This document shows positions 37,076 through 49,650 of a DNA stretch of 64,000 nt, piece by piece. Origin of the DNA: Austropuccinia psidii. Its lineage: Eukaryota > Basidiomycota > Pucciniomycetes > Pucciniales > Sphaerophragmiaceae. Each line of letters opens with the position of its first letter. Within the stretch, counting starts at the first letter, position 1. The notes under the pieces were generated by a model. It was not told the DNA's origin, searched no databases, and saw nothing but the letters and a program-made list of their open reading frames with translations. The translations under genes were made by a program, and so were the position numbers. The DNA lies in contig JALGQZ010000001.1 in the NCBI GenBank assembly GCA_023105745.1, positions 58,981,437 to 59,045,436 of the forward strand, read 5' to 3'.

Positions 37076-37225
37076 CTTCAGAGTCTTGAATGGTGGGTCC
37101 TGGAAAGTCTAATTTCTTAGTTTTCTTTCTTTTAGTGATAACTGGTGTGGGAGAACTTTGACAAGTTTCTTCAACCAATCTCTCAACAGTAGTTTGGTTG
37201 TCTCCTGTTGGGTTATCTTCAAACA
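37076..37225 (-). other. Leader exon-like segment upstream of gag
   Basis: In sense direction it is preceded by a T-rich tract ending TTTTTTAG and followed by GTGAGC, so it has the edges of an internal exon of exactly 150 bases. It lies in an open frame (37002-37301) that reads SSPTPVITKRKKTKKL...FPGP. The second element has the matching segment at 62587-62703 (117 bases), with TTCTCTAG before and GTGAAT after, and a related SPALRVLITKEPFKGP peptide. How it would join gag is not clear, because the downstream acceptor could not be fixed. Confidence 0.4.
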
Positions 37226-37719
37226 CTAAAAAAGACAAATAAATATAAGTCTTTTTATAAGAAGTGTTATTTTTTTTTAGCAAGATATGGCAATTTTCCA
37301 CGTAGAAATTGCTATTATATCTTTTAAAAAATTGAAATGAATAAAGAAATGAATAAAAATGAATAAAAATAACTTTTTTTATTGGTTTTTAAGATTTTTT
37401 AATATTTTTTATATTTTTATTTTTAAAGAATAAAATAAAAAAATAAATATGATTCTTTATAAAATTAAATTATAAAAAATTATTTTTAATTTATAAAATA
37501 TCTTTTTTAATCACTAGAGTCACTCAAAGAAAGTTCTTGCAATTCTAAGGATGTGAAAAACCACGTGTAAGACAGTACAATTGCTTTCCAAATGCCTCAA
37601 TAGCTTTTAAAATCAATAAAATATAAATTTATTATATAATTTTATGATTATAAATATAATTTATTATTGGATAAGCCCAATTAGAATCTTTTTAAAAGGT
37701 CTTTTAAGTAAATATCACG

Positions 37720-37731
37720 GCCAGGCCCCCA
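37720..37731 (-). promoter_or_regulatory. Primer binding site
   Basis: TGGGGGCCTGGC in the sense direction, two bases after the 5' LTR end, and identical in the second element (63240-63251). It starts with TGG as required to pair with a tRNA CCA end. The implied tRNA 3' end has C as discriminator base, which hints at a proline tRNA, but the tRNA was not identified. Confidence 0.7.
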
Positions 37732-37733
37732 AA

Positions 37734-39702
37734 TTTAAGGTTTGACTATGAAACAATAAGTAAAAATTACTAATATTTTACTTATTGTACTATGAATGTC
37801 CTTATGAATGAAATAAATAAGATAAAAATAATTATCATAATTATGGCGTAAAAAGAATTATATTATTAATAAAAATGTAATAATATGATAAAATAAATAT
37901 ATTAATATGAAATAATTAATATATTTAAAAGCACTTTATTATTGTTACAAACAAAGAATAAAGGCGTAAAAAAATTGTTTTTTATTAATAAAAAACAATT
38001 AATAACAATAATATTACTAATATTAAAGCTATAAATTAATATAAATACTATTTATATTAATTAAAGAATTATTAAAAGAATAATATAGAGAAAATTATCA
38101 ATATAAGAGAAAATAACCTACTTTTAACACTTAATATAATAATTTTGAGATATTTTACGCCAAATAATATAAATACAACTTATACAAATTTTATTTACAA
38201 TATAAAATAGAGATATTACAAATATTCTTGATTTTTTACGTGGAAATGAGTTTTAGAGAGATTTTTAACAAAAAAATTAAACAAATGATTTAATCACGAC
38301 AAAATTGATGATAATAATAAAGATGAACTTTGGTCTTTAATAATATAAAAGTTTTATATATAGAGAAGAAAGATATTACCTTTTTGTTTGTATTTATTTA
38401 ATGTTTTTGATGCATGTGAGGGGAAAACAGAGTAAAAAGAGCTCTATTTATAGTAAATACCTCCCTCCTAAAGTCCAACAGGCTTCTAGTAGACGTGTAC
38501 TGATCATATCCACTGGAACGGATCAATATTTTAAGGTTTGAGGATGATTACATCATTATTACACCATTATTTAGAGTTATCACTATAACTCTAAGTGTGA
38601 TGACATCAGAGGCTTGGCAGAACCCCAAATTTCGTGGATTTTATTAGTTTTAATCATAAACTAATAGTATTCACTAATTTTATCACTCATATGACTGTTA
38701 AACTTAATTTAAGGTTACAGTAGGTGATCATAACTGCTCAATTTAAGCTCAAACTTTGATCTTTAATAACTTTTAAGTTTTACACGCTACAGCAATTCAG
38801 AGAGTGAATCCTGATAGCCTGACATAACCGTATTATGCTGCCAAGAGCTTTTCATTACATCATCAAAAACTCTAATTTTGATGATTTTCCTTGTAACTCA
38901 TCTTTTCTGTCAAAATTCAATATTTTAAACTTCAAACCATGATTTCAAGGGGTTGTACCCTGAATTGAATAATACAAATTACATCATTCTTCACGAATGA
39001 GCTAGTAGAATCCAACTGTGTACTTTTTTTCAAGTTTGGACCACTTTCACAACAAAGTGGTCAACAGCTCTGTTGATTTTTATCAATATTTCATCATAGG
39101 TTTTAACCTTGATTATAATTTGTAAAATAAAGTTTATATCTGTGCTCTTACAGTAATTACGTGGTAACTTTTTTTTTGGTTTATCACTCTATCTTGTATA
39201 GTTTAAGAGATATTAGCTATGATCCTTGAATATATGCGTTGACCAAAAAAGTGCATATATTCAGGTTAATTCCTTAAATATTAACTTTGGAAATTAGCTC
39301 ATTAATTGTTTTATGTGTGAATTTTCATGGGAAATCCAATGGTACAATTTATCCTACATGTTGCTTCATTGGTTCTTGAAATAAATAAGGATTTATGGTT
39401 TTTATAAGGTATTATTCCTTATAACTCATTAAATATTGACTTTACAGATATGCCATAAAAATGGTATATGTGTATTTTACCATGGGGAATCCAATGGTAT
39501 AATTTATTTCACATGTTGATTCATTGGCTTTTAAGTTAAACCAATTTTTGTATCAATTTATGGTATTTTTGTATTTTTAAAGTAATTATTTTTAATGTAT
39601 AATTATTCTAAGTAATTTTAGTATAATTATCTTAAAGGTATAATTATTCTGAGTCTTTCTTGTTACCTTATTGGGTATGTGGTCATATCTCAAAGGCTCA
39701 CA
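37734..39702 (-). repeat. 5' LTR of the complete element
   Basis: Runs TTTAAGGTTTGACTATG...AAAGGCTCACA on the plus strand. The terminal TG has become TT; the 3' LTR keeps TG. In sense it carries the promoter: a GGAGGGAGG-type tract, then TATAAATAGAGCTC with the TATA box at 38445-38452. The CTCAA duplication follows at 39703-39707. Confidence 0.93.
38445..38452 (-). promoter_or_regulatory. TATA box of the 5' LTR promoter
   Basis: TATTTATA on the plus strand, that is TATAAATA followed by GAGCTC in sense. It is conserved with the 3' LTR (29839-29846) and the solo LTR at 7536-9423 (8751-8758). It would drive transcription of the element leftward. Confidence 0.6.
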
Positions 39703-39707
39703 CTCAA

Positions 39708-42700
39708 GACACGTTTTCTGGCTAAAATCTTTTGAATAATGTCAGTTGATAAGGATACAGAACCCTATTTTTTTTCTTATTGACCATATTTCTGATATTT
39801 ATTCTTATCTTTACTAAGCCTTATTACTTCCTTCAAAGAGTTGAGAGAATTTCGCTGGTTAGAAAGTTTGAAAAATTGTAATTATATATAGGTATGACAT
39901 AATATCCTTGGAAAATTGAATCATATTTATACTCTGTTTCATTTTTAAGCTATTATCTCATAATTTAGGTGAGCTTCCTTTAGTTGTATAAAGTTTATTC
40001 TGTTTATATGTAAGATTTGGTTTGTTAATTCTATCTTTAATGTTTGACTATCGGGGATTGAGTTTGAATTGACTACTGTAACACCAAGCTACTCTATACT
40101 TAAGGAAGCCTATTTATGTAGAAATTCTTTGCACATATTTGTGTAAGAATTATGGTATTACTTATGTAATCTTACAAATGATTATTTATATGTGAGAATT
40201 AAAACAGATGAAACTTTTTCAAGCATATCATGGAGCCTAGTGTATAGTTTATGATAGTATTTTTTGCTTGATAAGTGATATATATAGAATTATTTATCTC
40301 ATTGAGCTGAGCCATTATGTGAATATAGGTAGAGTTTGATTTGGAGTTAAGTGAGATAGTTCTCCTTGAGAATTTGGTATAATTGGTTTATATTTCTTTC
40401 AATTTTTTGAATATTATTTTTCTTATTTTATGTGATTACCCTCTTAGTTCACCTCCAGTGGATTTAAAGCTTTGAAGAACAGGTGTGGAATACCACAATG
40501 TAAGATATGATAAAGTTTGTTATAATGATTATATTAAGGGTATTGGTGGCTATTGTCCTTTCCTAAGAATTGGCTTCTGGGTATTGAAGGTTCTTGGGGG
40601 ATTTTTTCTGAATTTTTGAGTCCATAGGCCATTTGGCCAATTGTGTTTTTGGGGGGTCAAAATGTTTTTTCAGCCCCCCTATGGCCTATGGGCTATAGAG
40701 GCCATTGGAGGCCCCCAGAGGAGTTGGAAAAGAATTTCCTTAGCCAATTTTGGGTCCTCAAATCAAATTGTAGGGCTCCCCAAGCTGGTTCATTCCTCCA
40801 TAATCCAAACGTGATGGTGCAATAAGAACTACTTTTATTGATCATAGCAGGAATTCCTTTTGTAAAGGATGAACCCCATTGTTCCTGTAAATCTTGTGAA
40901 AATTGGATTGAATTCATATTACCAAGGTTATGATAATATTTTTGAGTTGATTAAGTATTTTTCAAAATTAACTTTTAAGATAAAATTATTCAAGTTTAAG
41001 ATTTTTTTCAAAAATTCTGAATAATATGTTTTTATGAATATTCTTGTGAAAAAAATGGATTCTGACTTAATTGTAGAGTTTTCTTTGGATTTAACTTTGG
41101 TGATCCTTGAGTTATATTTTAAATTCTCAAAAAGGCCAAGAATACAACAAAATTAATTTTCTGAATATACGAAACTAATAAGTAATGGGAATAATCACAA
41201 TTCATTATTTTCCTCACAGAAAAGGATGTGTAGTCCTTTTAAAATACATGAATTTAAGAAAATAATTGGATTTCACGCAGCTTTTCAGCTATTATTGATT
41301 TATAAGGATTATAAACAAAAATAATTGTATGAGGTTTCAAAATTAAAAATAATTTTACACATCATCATCAATACCATGTAAAAGGAGTGTTAAGGTCGTT
41401 TTTTGTCATTTTAACATGAAAATAATGAGATTATTTAAAGTTCCAAGTAATCTATAAGCTGAACTGAGCTGCATTAATTCTTTGGTAACTATAATTAATT
41501 CATTGGTAAATGAAGTCTTGCTAAATTAATACTTAATATTAGTCTTGAGGCCTGAATTACTATTTTCACCTAATAATAGCTAATGGAGACAAAAGACAGC
41601 AAAGAGAACCAGGGTTCCCCAATTTATGAGGACTCCAAAGCTTATAAATCCTGGCATGTTATATATATGGCTTATCCTGATGTAATAAATTAATTAATAC
41701 CTCATGGGAAAACTTTTACTGAGTCCAAGTCCCATCAAATCATGAGAAAATAGGAAATAAGCTGCTATTATTGACATGTCAAGGAGGTAATGAGCACCTC
41801 CAACTCCTCAAACCATTTCAATTCTTAATTATTTATTATTCAAGAACTAAAAAGTATACTCTAAAACCCTTTTTTCACTCGAATTCATTCAATCACCTCA
41901 TGAAAACAACTTTTTACCTTTCTATTAGCCTGCATCACATACAAAATGCGGAAAAACTACAATAATTCATTAGAAATACATGTATTTAATAATGAATTTG
42001 AATATATAGAGAGGAATGAAGAAATTGGTGATATTCATTTTAACCCAATAGTAATTATGACTTCATCTCAATTAAAAGCTTTACCTACAGTATATTTTTG
42101 ATTATTCCACATGAAATACTGAATCCTCACAGACTCACAGAAAATCAACTATATGGTTGGATTTTCAAATACATTTACATATTTTCAAAAATACTTATTG
42201 TTTTGAAATATAAAAAATTAAATTAGAAAATTAATGATTTCTCAATAATAAATGGGTTTGTATCAATGTAAAAGCACACAATTAATTAATTAATTAAGAT
42301 CTCTATAAAAAAGGTGAGTTAATTATCAATCTTAATAATTTGGTTGATTTATCATATATTTCATTTCAGTTAAATCACTTGAATGATTCTGTTATCTATT
42401 TTAGGCTTAAAAGAGGCCTTTTGTTTCTGTTTTATCCCAATATTCAGTATTCTTAATCAATAAAATTAGTATATCTTTAGCATAATGTTTCATTTTAGTT
42501 GTGAAATCATTCAAATAAGCTATAATGGCATGAAATTGGATAAAATTTAAAATTTAAAGAGTATTGTGACCATATTTTCTTTATTACTTATTTTTTGTCT
42601 ACTATTAAATCTTTATATTCACACACAATCCATCAAAACAATCCTCCCAATTACTTAAGGGTCTTTTTAAGAGTAGTTGTGAGTTTTTTGGTTGAATTAT

Positions 42701-45700
42701 TAAATTTTTTTCTTTAAATTTTATATTTTTCTTGAAGAATTTGAAAGTAATGATTCTCAGAAAGGATGATTATTGATTTAGGTAATTTCATATTATATTG
42801 AAAATATTTTTTATTAATACTCCTTGTAATTAATTCTAGTAGAAAATTACTGTTTACTCTTATATGACTGGTAGTATGTAATCAGAAAAATAATTAATCA
42901 AGCAATGAAGTAGTAGTAAATAACAAGTAAAATAAATGTTAAATAAATTTACTATTAATTTTGGTTTATGATAATTTCATTATTATATTATAAGTAAGAT
43001 ATTCACATTCTTCTTTATTAATGGGAATATTATTAAGAGTCTCATAGAATAATCTTAAAATTTTGGCAGTAAATCGTGCCTTTAATATTTAACATTTTTT
43101 CAATAGTTAGGAAACGTCTTATTTCTCAAATATTCTATTTCTATCATTCTATTAACCTGATTGCTTAATTTGATACACCTAATTAATTTTGAATTAGCTC
43201 ATAATTATTCTTCTTCATTTTTTTGATTTCTCACATATTCCTCTTAGTCAATTCCATATTTTTTGGAAGGTAAAGTGCTTAAGTTGATTATTTCAAGATG
43301 AAATATATTTAAAAATATATTTAAGCTCTTTATTTTGAGTTTTTGCCTAATAGTTGACTTTATTGATGTTTTTGATGGTTATTATATTTGATTTATTTTT
43401 TTATTGCTTCAAAAGAACTAAAATTGGCTTTTGGAAAGTTTTTTCTCAATTTGATTATCAAAAAGAAACTGATGGTTAATATTATCATAAATATTAGTGC
43501 TGAATTTATTTTTAACAACAGATAAATCTTATATAGTCCTATAATCTACCTAATTATAGTTATTTTGATATTCTTTCCAATTCTATTCAGTTATAATATT
43601 CCCATTTAAGGATTTTAATTAAGAAATTTCTCCATGTTATCTAATTATTTCATATTTTTTCTCTTTTACAACCCAATCTATGAATTATTAGTTGCTCTTT
43701 TTCAAATTTATGAGAAAAAGGATCTTTTCAATAAAAAGATAAATTAATAAAGGAGCCTGGTAAATTCAAATAATTCTCTCTATATAAGCTTAAAAAATAA
43801 AAGTTGGATTTGAAAAAATATATTTGTTCCATTTTGGATTTGAAATGAGGAAAATTAGGAAAAATAAAGCTATCAAGACTTTCTTTCCCTTCGAAAGACC
43901 AATAAAATATAAAATATGCAATATGGAAATAAAAATCCCCAGGATGCATCTCAAACTTTTCAAGGGGCTGAGATATACAATGAGCATAGGATTCATCACG
44001 TGTATTGACTTCCTTCACCTTCAAAGAAATATTCTATTCTCTAAGAAATTTCTCCAGATTAAAAGTTTTATTTGTTTTACATTTCATCGCTCTTTATAAA
44101 TGTCTTTTTTTGAAAAAATTCCTATTTTGGCTTCATTTTTCTAATTTTCGTGCAGTTTTATACTAGTGAGAGTAGATAGCTAATAATTAAGCTAACAAAA
44201 CTATGTTTTATGTCTAACCTCAACTACAGAAACCTCCTTCATCCAGTTAAGGGAGCTTTAACACCAATGAAGTTCTTTCAATCTCCAAGTGAGCCACATA
44301 ATTTGCGGTATCTTCTTTTATTTAGAAACTTCAGCTTCTAATGGTATTTTAGATATGATTTCCCCCTATGTATTAAAATTTTCATCCAAGAACCCTTATT
44401 TTTACTACAAAAATATCTTTTGACATTATTTGGTAATGAAATCCTTAAAAAGCTGGGTTCAAAGCAAATAACAAGGATAATCAAAAAAGGAAATTAAAAG
44501 GGAAATTTTAATACATATGAATCACCTATATGTCTCCCAAAGGCTCTTATGAGAAGTGATATTTTGGGATTCCTACAGGAAAGACCCTTTTTGGGTGATC
44601 CAAATCAGAATGGATTAGGATAAATTGGAATTGCAATCATTTTGGGGATTTTTTATAGCAATAATACCTTTTTAAAAAGGGGAAATCTTTTAGAAATATA
44701 AGTGGGATAATAGTTTAGAATATTTTATTAGAATAATCAAATTGGGCGAGTCAAGAAAAAAACTATTAAGAAACTAGAGAAACTTTTGGGTGGCCTAAAT
44801 AATAACAAAATGAAGTTTTTCAAAGAAATGCAATTGAATTATGCTATGATAATTTTTCAAAAAGTTAAGATTTTTGAGTGAACTTACAAAAAACTATGAA
44901 TATTTGGTAAATTTTTGGAAAATTAACTTAATTAATTATATATATTTACCAATAGCCTATATAAATATGGGGCACTGAAGATTCCAAGAATTTTTTTCTT
45001 AATTTCAAATAAGTGCCTTTGCCTGTTTTATGTGCCAAATTCTGATTTTATATCATTTTTTTAGTGGAATTATTTTCAAGGATGTCTTAAGCTTTGTCAA
45101 AAAATCTCAAATTTTTGGATGGAAAGAACCATAGGCTTTATTCAAGTTGAGAGGATCAAAAAAAAAATTTATAGATTAAGATGACAATAATAGATTTAGG
45201 GAATTACTTTCTTTCAGATTATTTTCAGAGAAGCCATATTTGACTATATGTCTCAATGTGCACGCTTGATCCAAACCAAAAAAGTCTAAAAAGCCTTTTT
45301 GAAGCTTAATTAGGATCTAAAAATAGTTCAAAAATGCAGAAATAAAATAGAAAGAAATTGAATTAATATACTAATTCTGCATATGAATTTTCTAATCCCC
45401 TGAGTAAATAAGGAAAATAAAATTATTAATGATTTCCATTTTGAATTTAATCATAAATCAATTTCCCAAAAATCCGTTTTGAGGAGAATTTACATTTTAA
45501 TTTTATTATATCCTATTTTCACACTTTTCATAATTAATGACATTTTTTGAGAATCAAAATATTTCTTCTTTGAATTTATTAAGAATATATTCTTCAATAA
45601 TGATGATAATTTAAGCTCTAATCCATTCGCCAAAGATTTGAAACATTCTATTAGCTTGAATGAAGTATTTCTATGTTGAGAATACTAAACTAAAATTACT

Positions 45701-47086
45701 CTTGATTTTTCCAAAATTATTTGTCAGCTGATAAAATTGATCTTTATATATTCCTCATCCAGTGAAAGGAAATCCCAAGAATAATATTGAGGAAAGCATT
45801 ATATATCTTTATTAGAGTACAAATTAAATTTCTTGAGTGGGTTCTGTCCTCTATATTGATAATATAAACTTGATTCCTACTCAATATATTCAGCTTATAA
45901 TCCAAATTTCATTACATTCAAATCAGAGTATGGTTAATTTTCACTTTATTCAATAACAAACTTGAAGAAGATTTAAGGAAACTTAGCTCAAAGCTGTTTT
46001 TTTTCAAAATTCCTCGTCTCCTAAGCTCACCAGTGCAAAATACTTTCCAATTTTGATTTTTCAGATTTGAATATTATATATAGTTTCCATTGGTTTTAGA
46101 TTTATTGACTATTTGCCTTAAAATCTGAAAGGCTGATGGAAAATCAGCATTGTTTTTGAATTTTCTTGAAGAGATTTATCTTTGAAAAATCCAGTATTTC
46201 TCCCTCTCACAAATTTTTCAATTTAATTCATAATCACTCAGTTTTTCTTAAAATTAATTTGCATCAACACTTTTCCTACAGTGCTAAGCAATGTTTTTTC
46301 ATTTTCAAGTCAGAACCTTTCCTTTCTTCATCGAAAATTACCTTATATGGAAGTTTCTTTTTCAAGAGCATTTTCTTCTAAATCCACAAGCAATCCCTTT
46401 TTGTAGCCTTTTTATACCCAGAAGATTTTGACTTTTTTTACACCTTATATTAATTCTTTTTTTAAAAAAAAATTAAGAGGGGGGGTAAAAGATTGGCTGT
46501 CATTTTTAATTTTCCTCTTTGATTATCTTCCTTTATCACTTCATCTCTAAAATAAAATCATTTTTCAGTTTCTTTTGGTAGGAGTCTGAAATACAAAAAG
46601 TGGGAACCAAAGTGAATTGGCTAAAATCTGAAAAATTATCTGGTTGAAAGGAGCTTTTATTTAAAAACCAATTACTTTCTATAAAAAAAAGACAGTGGAG
46701 ATGAGTTTTTAGACAGTAAATTATCAAATATGAATTTCTTGTGGCTTTTTTTTCTTAGAATTTTTTCAATTCTGAAGCAAAATCATGTTACTACAACTCT
46801 AGTAAGGTGACTTTAAATTTCCTTTGGGAATAGCTTTAAAAAAAGGCTGGAGGAGTTGAGTTAGACTCACCAATTCAGGATATAAGGGTATGTGACTTGC
46901 TTCACTTATATGCCACCATGTGGATATAGATTTCTTATCAAGGCACAGAATTTACAGGTACCTTATTTTATTTTCCTACATTTAGTTTTCACCTGATGGA
47001 TGTTTTTGGGAATAGGTTGTAAAAACATGCCAAGTGCTACTTTGTAAAGCTGTGCCTTCGGCCTGCTGCATGGTTTTTCTGGGAAG
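39708..47086. other. Long AT-rich interval without a recognised gene
   Basis: About 7.4 kb. A GC-richer block at about 40560-40830 resembles the GGCC-rich repeat of 1560-2300. Otherwise no bounded repeat or domain-bearing frame is visible. Open frames at 40643-40825, 43728-44024, 46166-46381 and similar are short, overlap on opposite strands and carry no family motif. Confidence 0.45.
40560..40830. repeat. GGCC-rich repeat fragment
   Basis: Dense in GGCC and GGGGG/CCCCC words (GGCCATTTGGCC, CCCCCCTATGGCC) within AT-rich surroundings. It shares phrases such as CAATTTTGGGTCC with the reverse complement of 1900-2000 (AAAAATTGGGTCC). Probably a fragment of the same high-copy repeat in the opposite orientation. 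Confidence 0.4.
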
Positions 47087-47091
47087 GCACA

Positions 47092-49017
47092 TGTAAGATG
47101 TGACTATGAAACTGATGATAATATTACTATTAATCAACAGTACTATGTCTGTTCTTATGAAATATAATAATATAATATTATTATAACCACAATTAAATAA
47201 TTAAAGAATTATTTCTTTCACGTTTTAAGCACTACTAGTGATTTTAACATTGAGCAAGTAATTTTCTACAAGAATCAATTACAAGAAGAATTTAATAATA
47301 AAAACTTCTTTTATTAAAATAATAAAATTATTTTAATATATAATTATCTTTTGCAAGAATAATTATAAAGCTAATCCTTGAAGAAAACTATCACTAGAGA
47401 AAAACCTTAAGAATTAAAGATAAATGACTCACTAATACTCCAAAGAACTTATTGATAGAGAAAAGTAGAGAAATTTGACGTAGAATTGTGGATTTAAGGG
47501 ATCAAAATGATTTATAGCAGGATCACAACAATATATAGTTGGATTTTATGATTTCACGTCTTTCTGATTGATTTCTGAAAGATTTAAAACACTTGAGAAT
47601 AGTTTAACTAATACTTACTTGTTGGTAACAATAATATAAAATGATAATAAGATGATGATGATGCGGAAAAAACAGCAAGAGAAAGCCTCTCTTAAGCCAA
47701 CAACAGCTCACAGAGGTGTGCCATGGAGCAAACTGAAAAACCAGTGAGTTAGAAAGCATTAAACCCTTTTGGATTAGTACTTACATCATCTGTTGTCACG
47801 TAAAATTGTCATAATTGCTTAATTGAGGCTTTTACGTGACTACCAACCCCAATATGGTTAAGAATAAAAGGAGTAACATTAGTAAATCTTCTTTTATTCC
47901 AAATTAATCATTGATTTCCCAAATTTATCAATGTTATTGACAATTTCATCACAGGTTGTATTTACTATGAATTTTGAAGATTCAGTGTTTCACGTAGATT
48001 AACCAAAAATGGACTGTAAGTAAAACTTTTAATTTTACTAGTAAAACTGTAATTCTTTTTGGTTGTACCATAGATAATACAGCTCTCAATTGGTCCTGAA
48101 AGTTTCAGAAAGATTAATTAAGAATTGTATTTTTAATGAATTTTTGAAGTTTTTACCTCATTTCTACATAGAATTGCAAATATCAGTGTTTGACTGGTTG
48201 CTATGAGGTAAATCAATGGATACAAGTCCAAAAAGGGTTTTAATTACTCTTTTGGGGTTTATCCATGGAAAGTCATTAGTAATTGACATGGTTACAGGAG
48301 TGTAAGTAGCTCTTTACCTCCTTGGCACGTCAAAATAGCAGGTTATTTGCTATTTTCTGGTGTCTTACAGTACTTGTAACTTGGTAACCAAGTTCCCAAA
48401 GAGGTTTAGTTTACCAATTGGGTCAAGATCAGCCATGGAACCAAGCTTTGGAGCTATCCATGCCTCTGGGGCCTCAGAAGTTGGGTACCCTGGCTCTCTT
48501 TGATGTCTTTTGTCCCCCTTACTTATTTTTCATGTCAAAATAGAAATTTAAGCTTCAAGTGAGATATCCACTATGGGTGTACCAAAAGTGCATGTAAGAA
48601 TACCATAATATTAAGTGCTCAAAACATGTATAACACTATTCTTAGTGTATATGTAACATGGGATTTCTCACTTTCCCATTATTTTGGCGTAAAATCAAGA
48701 AAAACAAAAATTTTCACGGATCTTTTATGTGCTATTAATGATGTGGTGTTGAAGTATTTTCCATATTACCACCTCAAAGAGTTAATTTGAGCTTATTCAC
48801 TCTATGGAGCTACCCTAGGTGAATTTTTGAGTAGAATCCAAATCTGGCCTTAAATCCATGGATTTACCCACTCAATAAAAAGTTATTCATCTTTTCCGAA
48901 ATCAAAAATGATGAATTTTGAATATATGCATGATTTATGAGTTATGTATAATTCAAAATATCTTTTTAAGATAATTGTGGCCTATTTGGGTATGTAAAAT
49001 ATACCTCAAGGCTCACA
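47092..49017 (-). mobile_element. Solo LTR upstream of VPS17, TSD GCACA
   Basis: Starts TGTAAGATGTGACTATGAAAC and ends ATACCTCAAGGCTCACA on the plus strand, so its sense is leftward, away from VPS17. Perfect GCACA flanks both ends (47087-47091 and 49018-49022). Length is 1926 bp. It belongs to the same lineage as the complete element but is a different subfamily; for instance it has TTACTTGTTGGTAACAA. There is no coding sequence. Its right end lies 634 bp before the VPS17 start codon. Confidence 0.92.
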
Positions 49018-49022
49018 GCACA

Positions 49023-49650
49023 TAGCTTTGCCACCTGGTGCCTTAGTTTAGAATAATCAGGAGGAGCAGATAATGACCTTGACAGCCTTGGCTACAAGTA
49101 AGGAATACAGAAATTCAAATTTTGTGCTTATAATCTTCCCCACCAGGTCTTTATCCCACAGGAGTTCTCACAGTATCTCAAAAGCTGTATAGTTTATACA
49201 GGAGCTGCAATATTTATTTGGAGTTTTTTAAATAATCTAGCTGGGATTGAAGCCTAAACAGATCAGCCAAAATATTGATCCAGACTTTTTTTGACAAATG
49301 AGGTTTTCACCCCAGAAATTTGGCCTGAAGTACTCTACAGTATGTAGTATTTACATTGAGCCTATGCCAAGAGAGAGGATCCTCAAAGTTGACTTTCAAG
49401 ATTTTTTGATTTAAAAATTGGTTTGAAAACGTTTTTGAAAACCTTTTTTTGAACAGCTCGGCTCGGCTGATGACGTAATGATCACCCCAAATGGTCAACT
49501 CGGTCAAGTCGGTCAAGAGGAAATCTTCTTCTGGCGATTGATCTTAAAAATTTAATTCCCCTTGTTTTGTCCCCTGGGCTTTGGATATTTATCCCCTCTC
49601 AAATTTAAATCCGGATTTTATTTTTCAAAACTTCTACACATCAACTCATA
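49023..49650 (+). promoter_or_regulatory. VPS17 upstream region
   Basis: Between the solo LTR and the start codon. It contains TGACGTAA at 49471-49478, a bZIP (CRE/ATF-type) recognition word. Then come three 9-bp tandem units, GGTCAACTC, GGTCAAGTC and GGTCAAGAG (49493-49519). A CTCGGCTCGGCT repeat lies just before. No clear TATA box is seen. Local base composition rises in GC from about 49450 on, marking the host gene. Confidence 0.45.

Larger units (their letters stand above)
29064..39702 (-). mobile_element. Complete Ty3/Gypsy chromovirus-type retrotransposon, TSD CTCAA
   Basis: A 10,639-bp element on the minus strand with two direct LTRs (29064-31097 and 37734-39702) and the perfect duplication CTCAA at 29059-29063 and 39703-39707. 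Order in the sense direction: 5' LTR, PBS, leader exon-like segment, gag with zinc knuckle, aspartic protease, RT, RNase H, integrase, chromodomain, polypurine tract, 3' LTR. RT-RNase H before integrase, and a chromodomain after it, define the Ty3/Gypsy chromovirus arrangement. The coding region has a small deletion near 34450, stops at 34358 and 32450, and an extra base in a G7 run at 31408-31414. The two LTRs look roughly 95% alike on sampled stretches, apart from a length difference of about 65 bp. It is therefore a fairly young but inactivated copy. Confidence 0.95.
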
